Shown here: positions 1 to 5,817 of the stretch, piece by piece
How positions within the stretch are numbered: the stretch's first letter is position 1
Layout: every line of letters starts with the position of its first letter
Source: Euryarchaeota archaeon UBA4
Lineage (GTDB): Archaea; Thermoplasmatota; Poseidoniia; Poseidoniales; Thalassarchaeaceae
DNA length: 6,577 bases
Assembly: GCA_002497985.1 (NCBI GenBank)
Contig: DAFQ01000036.1
Location: forward strand, 1 to 6,577
Reading direction: 5' to 3'
The notes under the pieces: model-generated
The model's input: the letters and a program-made list of their open reading frames with translations, nothing else
Database searches by the model: none
Told to the model about the DNA's origin: nothing
Position numbers and translations under genes: made by a program

Positions 1-2
1 GC

Positions 3-689
3 GACAGCCAGGGTCAGCAGACACAACAGTCAGACCAGCAGCAGAACCAGCAGCTCGACAACCAGAATCAGAACGGAGAGAACGACAACGATGGTGATGG
101 AATCCCCGACGACTTGGATTTGGATGATGACAATGATGGCATCCCAGACTCCCAGGACGCGAATCCAGAGGACCACGACAACGATGGCATCGACGATGCA
201 GAGGACGATGATGACGATGGTGACGGAATAGACGACCAAGAGGAAGTCAACGACGGCAACCAAAATACCGACATCTACGACCACGACAACGACGGCGTCT
301 CGGACAACGTGGACTTCGACATCGACAACGACGGCATTGACAACTGGAACGACATTGGACCGAACGGCGAGGACTACTCGCGCGATCACGACAATGACGG
401 GATGGATGACGGTGTCGACACTGACGATGACAATGATGACATCCTCGACGTCGACGAAGTTGACGGCGTAGTCGGCAATTGGAGGTACGATCACGACAAC
501 GATGGTCTAACCGACAATTTCGACACTGACGACGACAATGACGGACTCTCGGACTGGTTCGAGCAGAACGATGGCTGGGACATGACCGGTCAGTTTGACC
601 ACGACAACGATGGAATCGACGATTATCTCGACGATGACGACGATGGCGATGGCATACCCGATGACCAAGAAAACAGCGGCATCCTTTGA
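3..689 (+). CDS. Acidic Ca2+-binding TSP3-like repeat protein (5'-partial)
   Basis: The reading frame is open from base 3 to a TGA at 687-689, giving 228 visible residues. The true start and any signal peptide lie left of the window; the TTG at 114 lies inside an uninterrupted frame and is not a convincing start. Residues 1-28 form a Gln/Asn-rich linker with about 12 Gln. The rest is a chain of Asp-rich loops of the form DxDxDGxxD, mostly DHDNDGhxD or DDDNDGhxD, as in thrombospondin type 3 and related Ca2+-binding repeats. Loops alternate in a 35-36-residue period. There is no Cys, so disulfides as in animal thrombospondins are excluded. No membrane segment or sorting domain follows the last repeat, and the protein ends with SGIL. 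By family analogy it is probably a secreted or surface Ca2+-stiffened stalk whose functional domain, if any, lies upstream. The function is unknown. The gene is convergent with FEN1. Confidence 0.85.
   Translation, partial: DSQGQQTQQSDQQQNQQLDNQNQNGENDNDGDGIPDDLDLDDDNDGIPDSQDANPEDHDNDGIDDAEDDDDDGDGIDDQEEVNDGNQNTDIYDHDNDGVSDNVDFDIDNDGIDNWNDIGPNGEDYSRDHDNDGMDDGVDTDDDNDDILDVDEVDGVVGNWRYDHDNDGLTDNFDTDDDNDGLSDWFEQNDGWDMTGQFDHDNDGIDDYLDDDDDGDGIPDDQENSGIL
171..686 (+). repeat. Five tandem 35-36-residue acidic units within the CDS
   Basis: Units begin with DHDNDG at bases 171, 279, 384, 489 and 597, so the spacing is 108, 105, 105 and 108 bases. Each complete unit has loop A (DHDNDGhxDxxD), immediately followed by loop B (usually DDDxDGhxD), then a variable spacer that usually ends in Tyr or Phe. 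The fifth unit is cut to 30 residues by the stop codon. A further loop pair precedes base 171. At DNA level the core GAYCACGACAAYGAYGG recurs with only synonymous changes. All spacings are multiples of three, which fits a coding repeat. Confidence 0.85.
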
Positions 690-749
690 TGCAGCTGCGT
701 TCGTTCGTTCGGCCCGCAGTCGTCTAGTATGACATAGCGGAGACAGGCA

Positions 750-775
750 CCCCGGGGGCGACTCAGTCCCCGGGG
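750..775. terminator. GC-rich hairpin between convergent genes
   Basis: The arms CCCCGGGG at 750-757 and CCCCGGGG at 768-775 can pair over a 10-base loop. The hairpin sits in the 99-base gap between the stop of the acidic repeat gene (689) and the stop of FEN1 (791). The position suits a two-sided transcription end. However, there is no T-run on either side, and archaeal termination usually depends on T-rich tracts, so the terminator role is inference. Each arm is itself a palindrome, so other foldings (for example GGGG 755-758 with CCCC 768-771) are possible. The rest of 690-788 shows no gene. Confidence 0.35.
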
Positions 776-788
776 AGGCCGCAACAAA

Positions 789-1796
789 TCAGAAGTCGAA
801 GAGAGTAGGCCTGCTCTTTGATCTCAGTCTGCCAACACTCCCCAACCTATCCAGGGCTCTCCTCATCCTCTGTTCGGAGAAGCCCATCTCATCCTGTAGG
901 AAATCCCTCATGTCCTCCTCGACAGCCTTTGTTGATTCAGGAAGGGGATCAGCACCGACCGGATGATCAAGGAAGAGTGACCTTATTTCAGAAATATTTT
1001 CGGGAACTTCGTGCCCTTTGACTTCCGCCACAGACTCTAGATTTCCATGCTCCCGAATTAGCTTGAGCCCTGTCTTAGGCCCTATCCCCTTGAATCCCGG
1101 GTGGAAGTCGGTTCCAATCATTATCCCCAGGTCTACAAGCTGTTCGTGAGTTATGCCCAAATCCTCGAGCATCTCGGAAAGGACAATCTTCTCTGCCTGC
1201 ATCACCCTGCCAAACTTTCTAGTTCCGTGAGCAGTCAGGTTTCTGACCATCACGGGAGACCCATAGAGTAGGGTGTCCCAGTCCTGACTAGCCACTGCCC
1301 CGACCTCGCCTCTCTTGCACCTGACAGCACTGGCTCCTTCGGCCTCCATGGGCGCTTCTAGCCAGGTCAGTCCCATGCAATCGAAAAGACGCTTCGTCTC
1401 AGCGACCATTTCCCGGTTGAACTCAGCAGTCTGCGGTCCAAGCTTCTTGGCTGCTGCCATATCGCCCTCCATAACTGCCGCCTCCCACTTCTCAACTGCT
1501 TCCACTTTCCTTTCCTTACGGCCGTCCAGAGTCTCCCTCTTCAGGTCATGAGGTCTCCCATCGAAAATGAAAACAGGATCAATTCCCTCTGAAACCATGA
1601 TTGAAGCCCTGTCCAGAAAACCCATCAGATGTGAAACAGGCTTACCCTTGTAGGAAAGCGGCTTCCCATCTTCTCCTGTCATGGAGGTGATGAACTGATA
1701 TGCATTGAGAAAGACGTCAACAGCCACCCTCTGTCCCGACAGATCACTGAGATCTATTGGCCTAGCAGGTGCTAAATCTCTCAAATTGCAGCCCAT
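789..1796 (-). CDS. fen: Flap endonuclease 1 (FEN1)
   Basis: A 335-residue structure-specific 5' flap endonuclease, the usual length for archaeal FEN1 (about 325-350). It removes 5' flaps during Okazaki fragment maturation and long-patch base excision repair. The N-terminal nuclease block spans about residues 1-100 and the internal block about 120-255. The acidic two-metal site is complete: D27 (in AVDVF), D79 (FIFDG), E151 and E153 (EAPMEAEGA), D172 and D174 (ASQDWDTLLYG), D230 (IGTDF). A helix-hairpin-helix DNA-binding motif follows at about 234-247 (GFKGIGPKTG). The start is supported by the conserved Met-Gly N-terminus and by GGAGG on the minus strand 7 bases upstream. The extreme C-terminus (RPTLFDF) resembles a PCNA-interacting peptide but lacks its usual first Gln. 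The gene is divergent from the tRNA methyltransferase with a 95-base gap. The symbol follows the archaeal convention. Confidence 0.95.
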   Translation of the reverse strand: MGCNLRDLAPARPIDLSDLSGQRVAVDVFLNAYQFITSMTGEDGKPLSYKGKPVSHLMGFLDRASIMVSEGIDPVFIFDGRPHDLKRETLDGRKERKVEAVEKWEAAVMEGDMAAAKKLGPQTAEFNREMVAETKRLFDCMGLTWLEAPMEAEGASAVRCKRGEVGAVASQDWDTLLYGSPVMVRNLTAHGTRKFGRVMQAEKIVLSEMLEDLGITHEQLVDLGIMIGTDFHPGFKGIGPKTGLKLIREHGNLESVAEVKGHEVPENISEIRSLFLDHPVGADPLPESTKAVEEDMRDFLQDEMGFSEQRMRRALDRLGSVGRLRSKSRPTLFDF

Positions 1797-1803
1797 TTAC
1801 TCG

Positions 1804-1808
1804 CCTCC
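1804..1808 (-). promoter_or_regulatory. Shine-Dalgarno site of FEN1
   Basis: On the minus strand the bases read GGAGG, 7 bases before the ATG at 1794-1796. This matches the archaeal anti-SD CCUCC and fixes the FEN1 start. Confidence 0.7.
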
Positions 1809-1873
1809 GCCCGCATCTGCGGCACTTGGTATCGGTCGAGGCATTTAGGGTTGAAGTCCTCGGCGCACTAATT

Positions 1874-1880
1874 GGAGGTG
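1874..1880 (+). promoter_or_regulatory. Shine-Dalgarno site of the tRNA methyltransferase
   Basis: GGAGGTG is a full match to the archaeal 16S 3' end. It lies 5 bases before an in-frame TTG (1886) and 11 bases before the ATG (1892). It rules out the longer reading from 1769, which would overlap the 5' end of FEN1, and leaves two candidate starts two codons apart. Confidence 0.7.
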
Positions 1881-1891
1881 TACGTTTGCAG

Positions 1892-3016
1892 ATGCTCACG
1901 CTTGTTGGCAACGGTTGGCATCCGTGGCTTTTCAGGGAGGAATCAAAGTCTTTGATGGGCGAAATAGAGGTCCTCCACCCGAGGGTGGTGAACATCCCCC
2001 TCCAGGAAAACACACACTCAAGAATTTCTAGAGCCGCATTGATTGATGATGTACTTGAAAACCCCGCGAGCCTTACCATCACTGAAGACGTCACGTCATC
2101 CCAGATCGGAGAGGCAATCTCAGAATGGTCGGCTGAGTTCATGGAACCAGGAACGTTCGCCGTAAGATCAAGATCCATAGGAATCGGAATAGATGGCGTC
2201 TCAAGCAAGGATATCGAGAAGGAGGCAGGGGCCCGAATATCCTCGATAAACAATATTGTTGACCTAGGGGATCCAGAAATCGAGATCTCGGTCGTCATTG
2301 CTGGTAGAACCGAGGGAGAAGCACACCCAGATCCCTTGGTAGAAGCAAATCCAATAGCTGTCTGGGGAATAAGGAACCCAGATTGGGAGAGGGAGAACTA
2401 TTCAGGAAGATCTCCGACAGATAGGCCATTCTTCAAACCCGTATCACTCGAGCCGAGACAGGCCCGTTTACTCATTTCACTCGGATATAGGCCAGGCAGA
2501 GAGATCAGAGAGGTTGTAGACCCATTCTGCGGAACAGGGGGGATAGTGATAGAGGCTGCATTACAGGGTTTAGGTGTACTAGCAAGCGATCTCGATTCAA
2601 GGATGGTCAATGGAACAAGGGAGAATCTGGATTGGGTAGGGGCCGATTACAGGGTAGAGAAGTGCAACGCTTCAGAAATTGGGTCAACGTGGGGGAGGAG
2701 AAGCGATTGCGTGTTTGCTTTTGACCCCCCATACGGGAGAAGCTCATGGAAGTCCGAAGATGGACTGGACCTTTTCCTGTCCGCACTCTCATCAGCTAGG
2801 GAGGTTGATCCAGAGGGCGTTATTTCGACAATGCTCCCGACTGGCCCCGAGGTCCTCTCTCAGAATCCCGAGGAAGAGTTCATCGTAATGGGTAAGAAAT
2901 GGTCTGAATTGGAGGAACTAATAGCTCAGAGAGGATGGAGGGTAGTTCTGAAATCCCCCATCAAAGTCCATCGAAGTCTGGCTAGAATGGTAATTGTGTG
3001 CCATCCGTCGGATTGA
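1892..3016 (+). CDS. tRNA (guanine-10-N2)-methyltransferase, TrmG10/Trm11 type
   Basis: A 374-residue SAM-dependent enzyme expected to methylate N2 of G10 in tRNA; archaeal members can make the dimethyl form. The N-terminus MLTLVGNGWHPWLFREES fits the start of the Trm11 family. Residues about 45-150 occupy the position of the THUMP tRNA-binding region but are divergent. From about 178 the Rossmann methyltransferase begins with RPFFKPVSLEPRQARLL, a family signature. It continues with SAM motif I at 210-217 (DPFCGTGG), ASDLD at 231-235 as the motif II acidic strand, and the catalytic DPPYGRS at 278-284 that orients the target amino group. The start at 1892 is chosen because homologous sequence begins there and GGAGGTG lies upstream. 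TTG 1886 is an alternative adding two residues with better spacing. The stop is 26 bases before a tRNA-Arg gene on the same strand, possibly co-transcribed. Confidence 0.9.
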   Translation: MLTLVGNGWHPWLFREESKSLMGEIEVLHPRVVNIPLQENTHSRISRAALIDDVLENPASLTITEDVTSSQIGEAISEWSAEFMEPGTFAVRSRSIGIGIDGVSSKDIEKEAGARISSINNIVDLGDPEIEISVVIAGRTEGEAHPDPLVEANPIAVWGIRNPDWERENYSGRSPTDRPFFKPVSLEPRQARLLISLGYRPGREIREVVDPFCGTGGIVIEAALQGLGVLASDLDSRMVNGTRENLDWVGADYRVEKCNASEIGSTWGRRSDCVFAFDPPYGRSSWKSEDGLDLFLSALSSAREVDPEGVISTMLPTGPEVLSQNPEEEFIVMGKKWSELEELIAQRGWRVVLKSPIKVHRSLARMVIVCHPSD

Positions 3017-3042
3017 AAATGGAGGGGCCATCGTCAATGGCT

Positions 3043-3119
3043 GGGCGATTGGTGTAGTCTGGATATCATCTGGCGCTTCGGACGCTAGGACACGGGTTCG
3101 AATCCTGTATCGCCCACCA
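3043..3119 (+). tRNA. tRNA-Arg (anticodon UCG), CCA encoded
   Basis: A full cloverleaf can be drawn. The acceptor GGGCGAT (3043-3049) pairs perfectly with ATCGCCC (3109-3115). The anticodon stem TGGCG/CGCTA encloses loop CTTCGGA with anticodon TCG at 3078-3080. The T arm is ACGGG-TTCGAAT-CCTGT. A73 and CCA (3117-3119) are encoded. The D loop has A after GG (A20, base 3063), an arginine identity base, and C35 agrees. The D stem contains G10-U25 (3052/3069) and a U-U mismatch at 13-22. The variable region is short (4 bases). No intron is present. The last base of CCA touches the stop codon of convergent ribD. I see only a weak A-rich stretch (3012-3021) at a promoter-like distance, overlapping the end of the upstream gene, so read-through from the methyltransferase gene is possible. 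Confidence 0.92.
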
Positions 3120-4196
3120 CTACTTGCTCCAGCGCGAGACATCGTCCCCACCGGAATCGAATGACTCGGTCTTGGACAGACCAGCATCAGAGAGCTCGCT
3201 CTCATCGAATGACTCCCCATCTCCGGAGAGCTCCACAGGGGATCTGCAGAGATGAGCGATGTCCACCTCTTTCGCCTCCAAGAATCTCCTCCAAGTGTCA
3301 GCACCCCCTTCCACCATGAGAAGCTGGACCCCACGGTCCCCAAGCATATCCAGAATTCGCCCAACGGAGAGCTCGCCATCGTCATCCGCAAGGAACACCC
3401 TCTCAACGTTATCAGGGTCATTTGAATCACTATTCTCGGAGCAATTGACTAGGAGGGTGGGTGCTCCCCCGTCTGTAATCACCTTACTATTGTCCGGAAC
3501 TCTGCAATTGGGGTCTATTACCACTCTCATGGGCTGAGACCTAGGGCCGATATCGGGCCCTCTGACTGTGAGGGAAGGATCATCTCGGATCACCGTATTG
3601 ACTCCCACTAGTACAGCCATTGACTCAGCACGCAGCTCATGTACCAAACCAAGAGAATCAGCAGAAGAAAACCTAGCCGAAGCCTCTTCAGGAGAACAGT
3701 CAATCCTCCCATTGGTGTCTATTGCAGCCTTCAGCAGAACCAATGGTCTTCGTGTCCTGCACCATTTCATGAATGGGCGCATCTGTTCCTCGCACTCCTC
3801 CTCGAGAATACCGCAATCAACGACAATCCCATTTTCCCTGAGGGTTGTAGCACCGTCGCCTCTGACTGTCGGGTTTGGGTCCATGGCACCTATGACTACA
3901 CGACTAATTCCTGCCCAGAGAAGCGCCTCTGTGCAGGGAGGAGTTCTTCCAAAATGGTTGCATGGCTCCAGAGTGACATATGCAGTGCATCCCTGTGTCG
4001 CTATTCCCCTTTCCTCCGCATCGGCAATCGCCATCTGCTCTGCATGAAGTCCTCCTATGTGGTCGTGCCAGCCCTCGGCGACAACCTCGCCGTCCTTCAC
4101 TAGGACACAACCAACATGTGGATTGGGCATTACCTTGAATCCACCTCGAGCGCCTAAACTCAGCGCCTGCCTCATGAAAGAGCCCTCTTCACTCAT
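3120..4196 (-). CDS. ribD: Bifunctional riboflavin deaminase/reductase RibD
   Basis: A fused two-domain enzyme for the second and third steps of bacterial-type riboflavin synthesis: deamination of the GTP-derived diaminopyrimidine, then NADPH-dependent reduction of the ribosyl side chain. Numbered from the ATG at 4196 (358 residues), the deaminase spans about 1-135. It has the substrate motif MPNPHVG (23-29) and the zinc site HAE (51-53) with EPCNHFGRTPPC (77-88), giving Cys79 and Cys88 as ligands. The reductase follows from about 150 with KAAIDTNGRI, then VGVNTVIRDDPSLTVR (198-213) and VEGGADTWRRFL (295-306). The length is normal for RibD. The ATG is chosen because family members start about seven residues before the (F/Y)M-x2-AL helix. 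An in-frame GTG at 4226 adds ten residues, and neither start has a visible SD site. The stop abuts the CCA of tRNA-Arg. The gene is divergent from the lipid kinase. No FMN riboswitch is seen. Confidence 0.93.
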   Translation of the reverse strand: MSEEGSFMRQALSLGARGGFKVMPNPHVGCVLVKDGEVVAEGWHDHIGGLHAEQMAIADAEERGIATQGCTAYVTLEPCNHFGRTPPCTEALLWAGISRVVIGAMDPNPTVRGDGATTLRENGIVVDCGILEEECEEQMRPFMKWCRTRRPLVLLKAAIDTNGRIDCSPEEASARFSSADSLGLVHELRAESMAVLVGVNTVIRDDPSLTVRGPDIGPRSQPMRVVIDPNCRVPDNSKVITDGGAPTLLVNCSENSDSNDPDNVERVFLADDDGELSVGRILDMLGDRGVQLLMVEGGADTWRRFLEAKEVDIAHLCRSPVELSGDGESFDESELSDAGLSKTESFDSGGDDVSRWSK

Positions 4197-4271
4197 CTCG
4201 AACGATGCTTTCCACTCAATCCCCACTCATCATTGCTTGCTTCGGCAGAATTCAAGTCTGAGACGCTCGCT

Positions 4272-4275
4272 GGAG
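4272..4275 (+). promoter_or_regulatory. Probable Shine-Dalgarno site of the lipid kinase
   Basis: GGAG lies 5 bases before the ATG at 4281 and supports that start over the in-frame TTG at 4233. The shared divergent gap with ribD is 54 to 84 bases depending on the ribD start. I find no convincing TATA box in it apart from an AT-rich patch around 4247-4256. Confidence 0.45.
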
Positions 4276-4280
4276 CAGAC

Positions 4281-5327
4281 ATGACCCGAATAGCCTGCAT
4301 ACTGAATCCCAAGGCCCGAGACGGCCTCTCAGCCAAACAATGGGACAAATTTGAGCCTGCATTGGCAGAAGCAGGCTTCGAGGTGGAGCTTCACAATACG
4401 CAGTACCCCGGCCATGCCACGGAGATAGCACACAGCCTCTCTAGCGGTGATCACGATCTAGTCGTGGCCGTCGGAGGGGACGGGACGGTTCACGAGGTCG
4501 CCTCTGGCCTCAGGGGATCCAGTACAACTCTGGGGATACTACCAATAGGAACTGGGAATGACTACGCCAGGGCCCATGGCATACCGACTCCGAAGGGGAA
4601 CAAATTCCCTGAGATGCAGGGAGCAGTCGACATACTGGTCAGTGGAGTCGATAGGAGGGTCGGAGCGTTCAGAGTCGAAGGACCGCCCGCAAAGGGCCAC
4701 AAGTCGATTCCTGACCCAGAGCACCATCTGGTAGACGGAGAGCCCGAGGTCAGCGGGAACATGGTCAGATGGAGCTTCCTTGAGATTGACAGCGGAGTCA
4801 CCTCAGCCGTAAACCGCATGAAGAATGAGGGGAAGTTCAAGTGGATCCGAGGGCAGTTGAAGTACCAGCTTCTTGGAATCAGGGCGATATTCGGCTGGAG
4901 GAACCAACCGGGTTGGATCAAGATAGATGACGAGCCAGGTCAGAAATTCACTTTCTCGGGTTTGTTCTGCATGAGTCAGTGCCAGACGTTCGGTGGCGGA
5001 TTCAAAGTCACACCGGGGGCATATCCCACACAGGGGCACGGGTCATTGTTGATGGCCTTCGGATTGAGCAAGCTGCAGATGCTACTGGTCATGGGACCAT
5101 TGGAGAAGGGTACCCACGTGGGGAAATGGGGGAAGATAAGCATGAGGAACGCTACTAGGCTGGAGGTCCGCGCCTTGGGGGAGGACGGGGAGCCCAGCAA
5201 TGATAGTCACAATCCCACTATGTTCGTCAATGTGGATGGAGAAGCAGTGCTCACCACTCCGATCTCCATGGCTTATCACGAAGACCAACTATCTATCCGG
5301 GGCGCGGCCTCAATTCCAAACGAATAG
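4281..5327 (+). CDS. Diacylglycerol kinase-family lipid kinase
   Basis: A 348-residue protein of the DAGK catalytic family (DgkB/YegS/sphingosine kinase-like), which transfers phosphate from ATP to a lipid hydroxyl at the membrane face. Visible motifs are ILNPKA at 7-12 for nucleotide binding, GGDGT at 65-69, GILPIGTGNDYAR at 85-97 (the second glycine-rich loop), and VNVDGE at 316-321, where the family keeps its catalytic acid. Two things are unusual. Residues about 134-160, rich in Pro, His and acidic residues, form an extra segment at the start of the C-terminal domain. The usual glycine-rich stretch after it (like GIGFD) reads IDSGVTS. There is no transmembrane segment or signal peptide. 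In archaea the substrate could be an archaeol-type or other isoprenoid alcohol, but the sequence does not show which. The start is the ATG preceded by GGAG. The TAG stop directly touches the tRNA-Ser gene on the opposite strand. Confidence 0.88.
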   Translation: MTRIACILNPKARDGLSAKQWDKFEPALAEAGFEVELHNTQYPGHATEIAHSLSSGDHDLVVAVGGDGTVHEVASGLRGSSTTLGILPIGTGNDYARAHGIPTPKGNKFPEMQGAVDILVSGVDRRVGAFRVEGPPAKGHKSIPDPEHHLVDGEPEVSGNMVRWSFLEIDSGVTSAVNRMKNEGKFKWIRGQLKYQLLGIRAIFGWRNQPGWIKIDDEPGQKFTFSGLFCMSQCQTFGGGFKVTPGAYPTQGHGSLLMAFGLSKLQMLLVMGPLEKGTHVGKWGKISMRNATRLEVRALGEDGEPSNDSHNPTMFVNVDGEAVLTTPISMAYHEDQLSIRGAASIPNE

Positions 5328-5413
5328 TGGCGCAGACGGAGAGATTTGAACTCCCGAGTCACGAGGACACCGGATTTCAAATCCGGCGCTATACCAGGCT
5401 AAGCGACGTCTGC
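5328..5413 (-). tRNA. tRNA-Ser (anticodon UGA), CCA encoded
   Basis: Read on the minus strand, acceptor GCAGACG (5407-5413) pairs with CGTCTGC (5332-5338), followed by G73 and encoded CCA (5328-5330). The D arm is GCT/AGC around TAGCCTGGTAT. The anticodon stem CCGGA/TCCGG encloses loop TTTGAAA, giving anticodon TGA for UCA codons. A long variable arm (14 bases with GTC/GAC pairing) makes it class II, and with G73 it is serine rather than leucine. The T arm is GGGAG-TTCAAAT-CTCTC. No intron is present. It lies 44 bases after oxidase subunit IV on the same strand and is convergent with the lipid kinase, whose stop codon it touches. Confidence 0.95.
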
Positions 5414-5434
5414 AGTAGCCCTGCGAGGACGACG

Positions 5435-5442
5435 TTATGCAT
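5435..5442 (-). promoter_or_regulatory. Possible box A (TATA) of tRNA-Ser
   Basis: On the minus strand ATGCATAA is centred about 25 bases upstream of the first tRNA base (5413), the usual archaeal TATA distance. A purine-rich AAAAGG just further upstream could act as a BRE. The match to the TTTATA-like consensus is only partial. Confidence 0.35.
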
Positions 5443-5457
5443 GAATCCTTTTGGCAT

Positions 5458-5811
5458 TCAGAGCCCGTAGTTACCGGGTCTGCACCATGCTGGAAGGCCC
5501 GTAGTTGCCTCTGGGTGGGTCAATCCGATGAAGAGTACCATGATGATGATGAAGAATGCGGGGAATAGCGCCGTCACAGTAAGTATCCCTGAATCTGGGC
5601 TACCGTAAAGATGCATGAATATCATAGCGATCATGATGAACTTGGGTATTCCAATCACCACGAGTATCATCAGAGTGTAATTGCTGAAGATGAATATCGG
5701 TTCTTCTGGTAGCTCGAATCCCACTGCTGCCACTTCGATAAGCGTGAGAATCATCAGTCCGTAGAAGTTCATCCAGTAGGGATCGCGTCCCATTATTGTG
5801 TAGTGTGCCAT
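5458..5811 (-). CDS. Heme-copper oxidase subunit IV
   Basis: A 117-residue integral membrane protein of the prokaryotic cytochrome c/quinol oxidase subunit IV family (CtaF/CyoD/COX4_pro), an accessory subunit that stabilises the oxidase core. Three hydrophobic helices lie at about 17-32, 44-68 and 76-97. The second ends in the family signature, a Lys (57) followed by IFMHLYGSPD (64-73). A short Cys-containing tail (LPAWCRPGNYGL) follows helix 3. The start is the ATG at 5809-5811: GAGGTG (5818-5823) sits 6 bases before it and overlaps the stop of subunit III. The in-frame GTG at 5818 is part of that SD site and so is an unlikely start. The gene follows subunit III in an operon. Downstream, 44 bases away, is tRNA-Ser. 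Confidence 0.88.
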   Translation of the reverse strand: MAHYTIMGRDPYWMNFYGLMILTLIEVAAVGFELPEEPIFIFSNYTLMILVVIGIPKFIMIAMIFMHLYGSPDSGILTVTALFPAFFIIIMVLFIGLTHPEATTGLPAWCRPGNYGL

Positions 5812-5817
5812 TTTTTT

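Noticed and set aside
30..494. A 154-codon open frame on the minus strand, Val/Ile-rich and looking like a membrane protein
   Set aside because: It is the reverse complement of GAC/GAT-rich acidic repeats, which reads as GTC/ATC. It has no family features, and the plus-strand protein explains the sequence.
171..686. Possible CRISPR or other DNA repeat array, given the regular 105-108-base spacing
   Set aside because: All spacings are multiples of three, changes within the core are synonymous, and the frame is open throughout, so it is a protein repeat.
698..711. Tetranucleotide run CGTTCGTTCGTTCG
   Set aside because: Only three copies in a spacer, with no evidence of a function.
1762..2298. 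Minus-strand open frame opposite the tRNA methyltransferase
   Set aside because: It overlaps the FEN1 start and the methyltransferase gene, has no recognisable domain, and is low-complexity Ser/Thr-rich as expected for a shadow frame.
3043..3119. Reading the tRNA as tRNA-Glu with anticodon TTC
   Set aside because: Proper pairing of the anticodon stem gives the 7-base loop CTTCGGA, which places TCG at positions 34-36. A20 and C35 also fit arginine.
3043..3119. tRNA genes as integration sites of a mobile element
   Set aside because: No integrase, direct repeat of the tRNA 3' end, or foreign-looking gene is present next to either tRNA.
3568..4103. Two plus-strand open frames opposite the ribD deaminase domain
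   Set aside because: They lie wholly inside the well-supported ribD gene, overlap each other in different frames, and show no family motif.
4227..4280. FMN riboswitch upstream of ribD
   Set aside because: The gap to the divergent gene is too short for the FMN element, and none of its conserved helices is visible.
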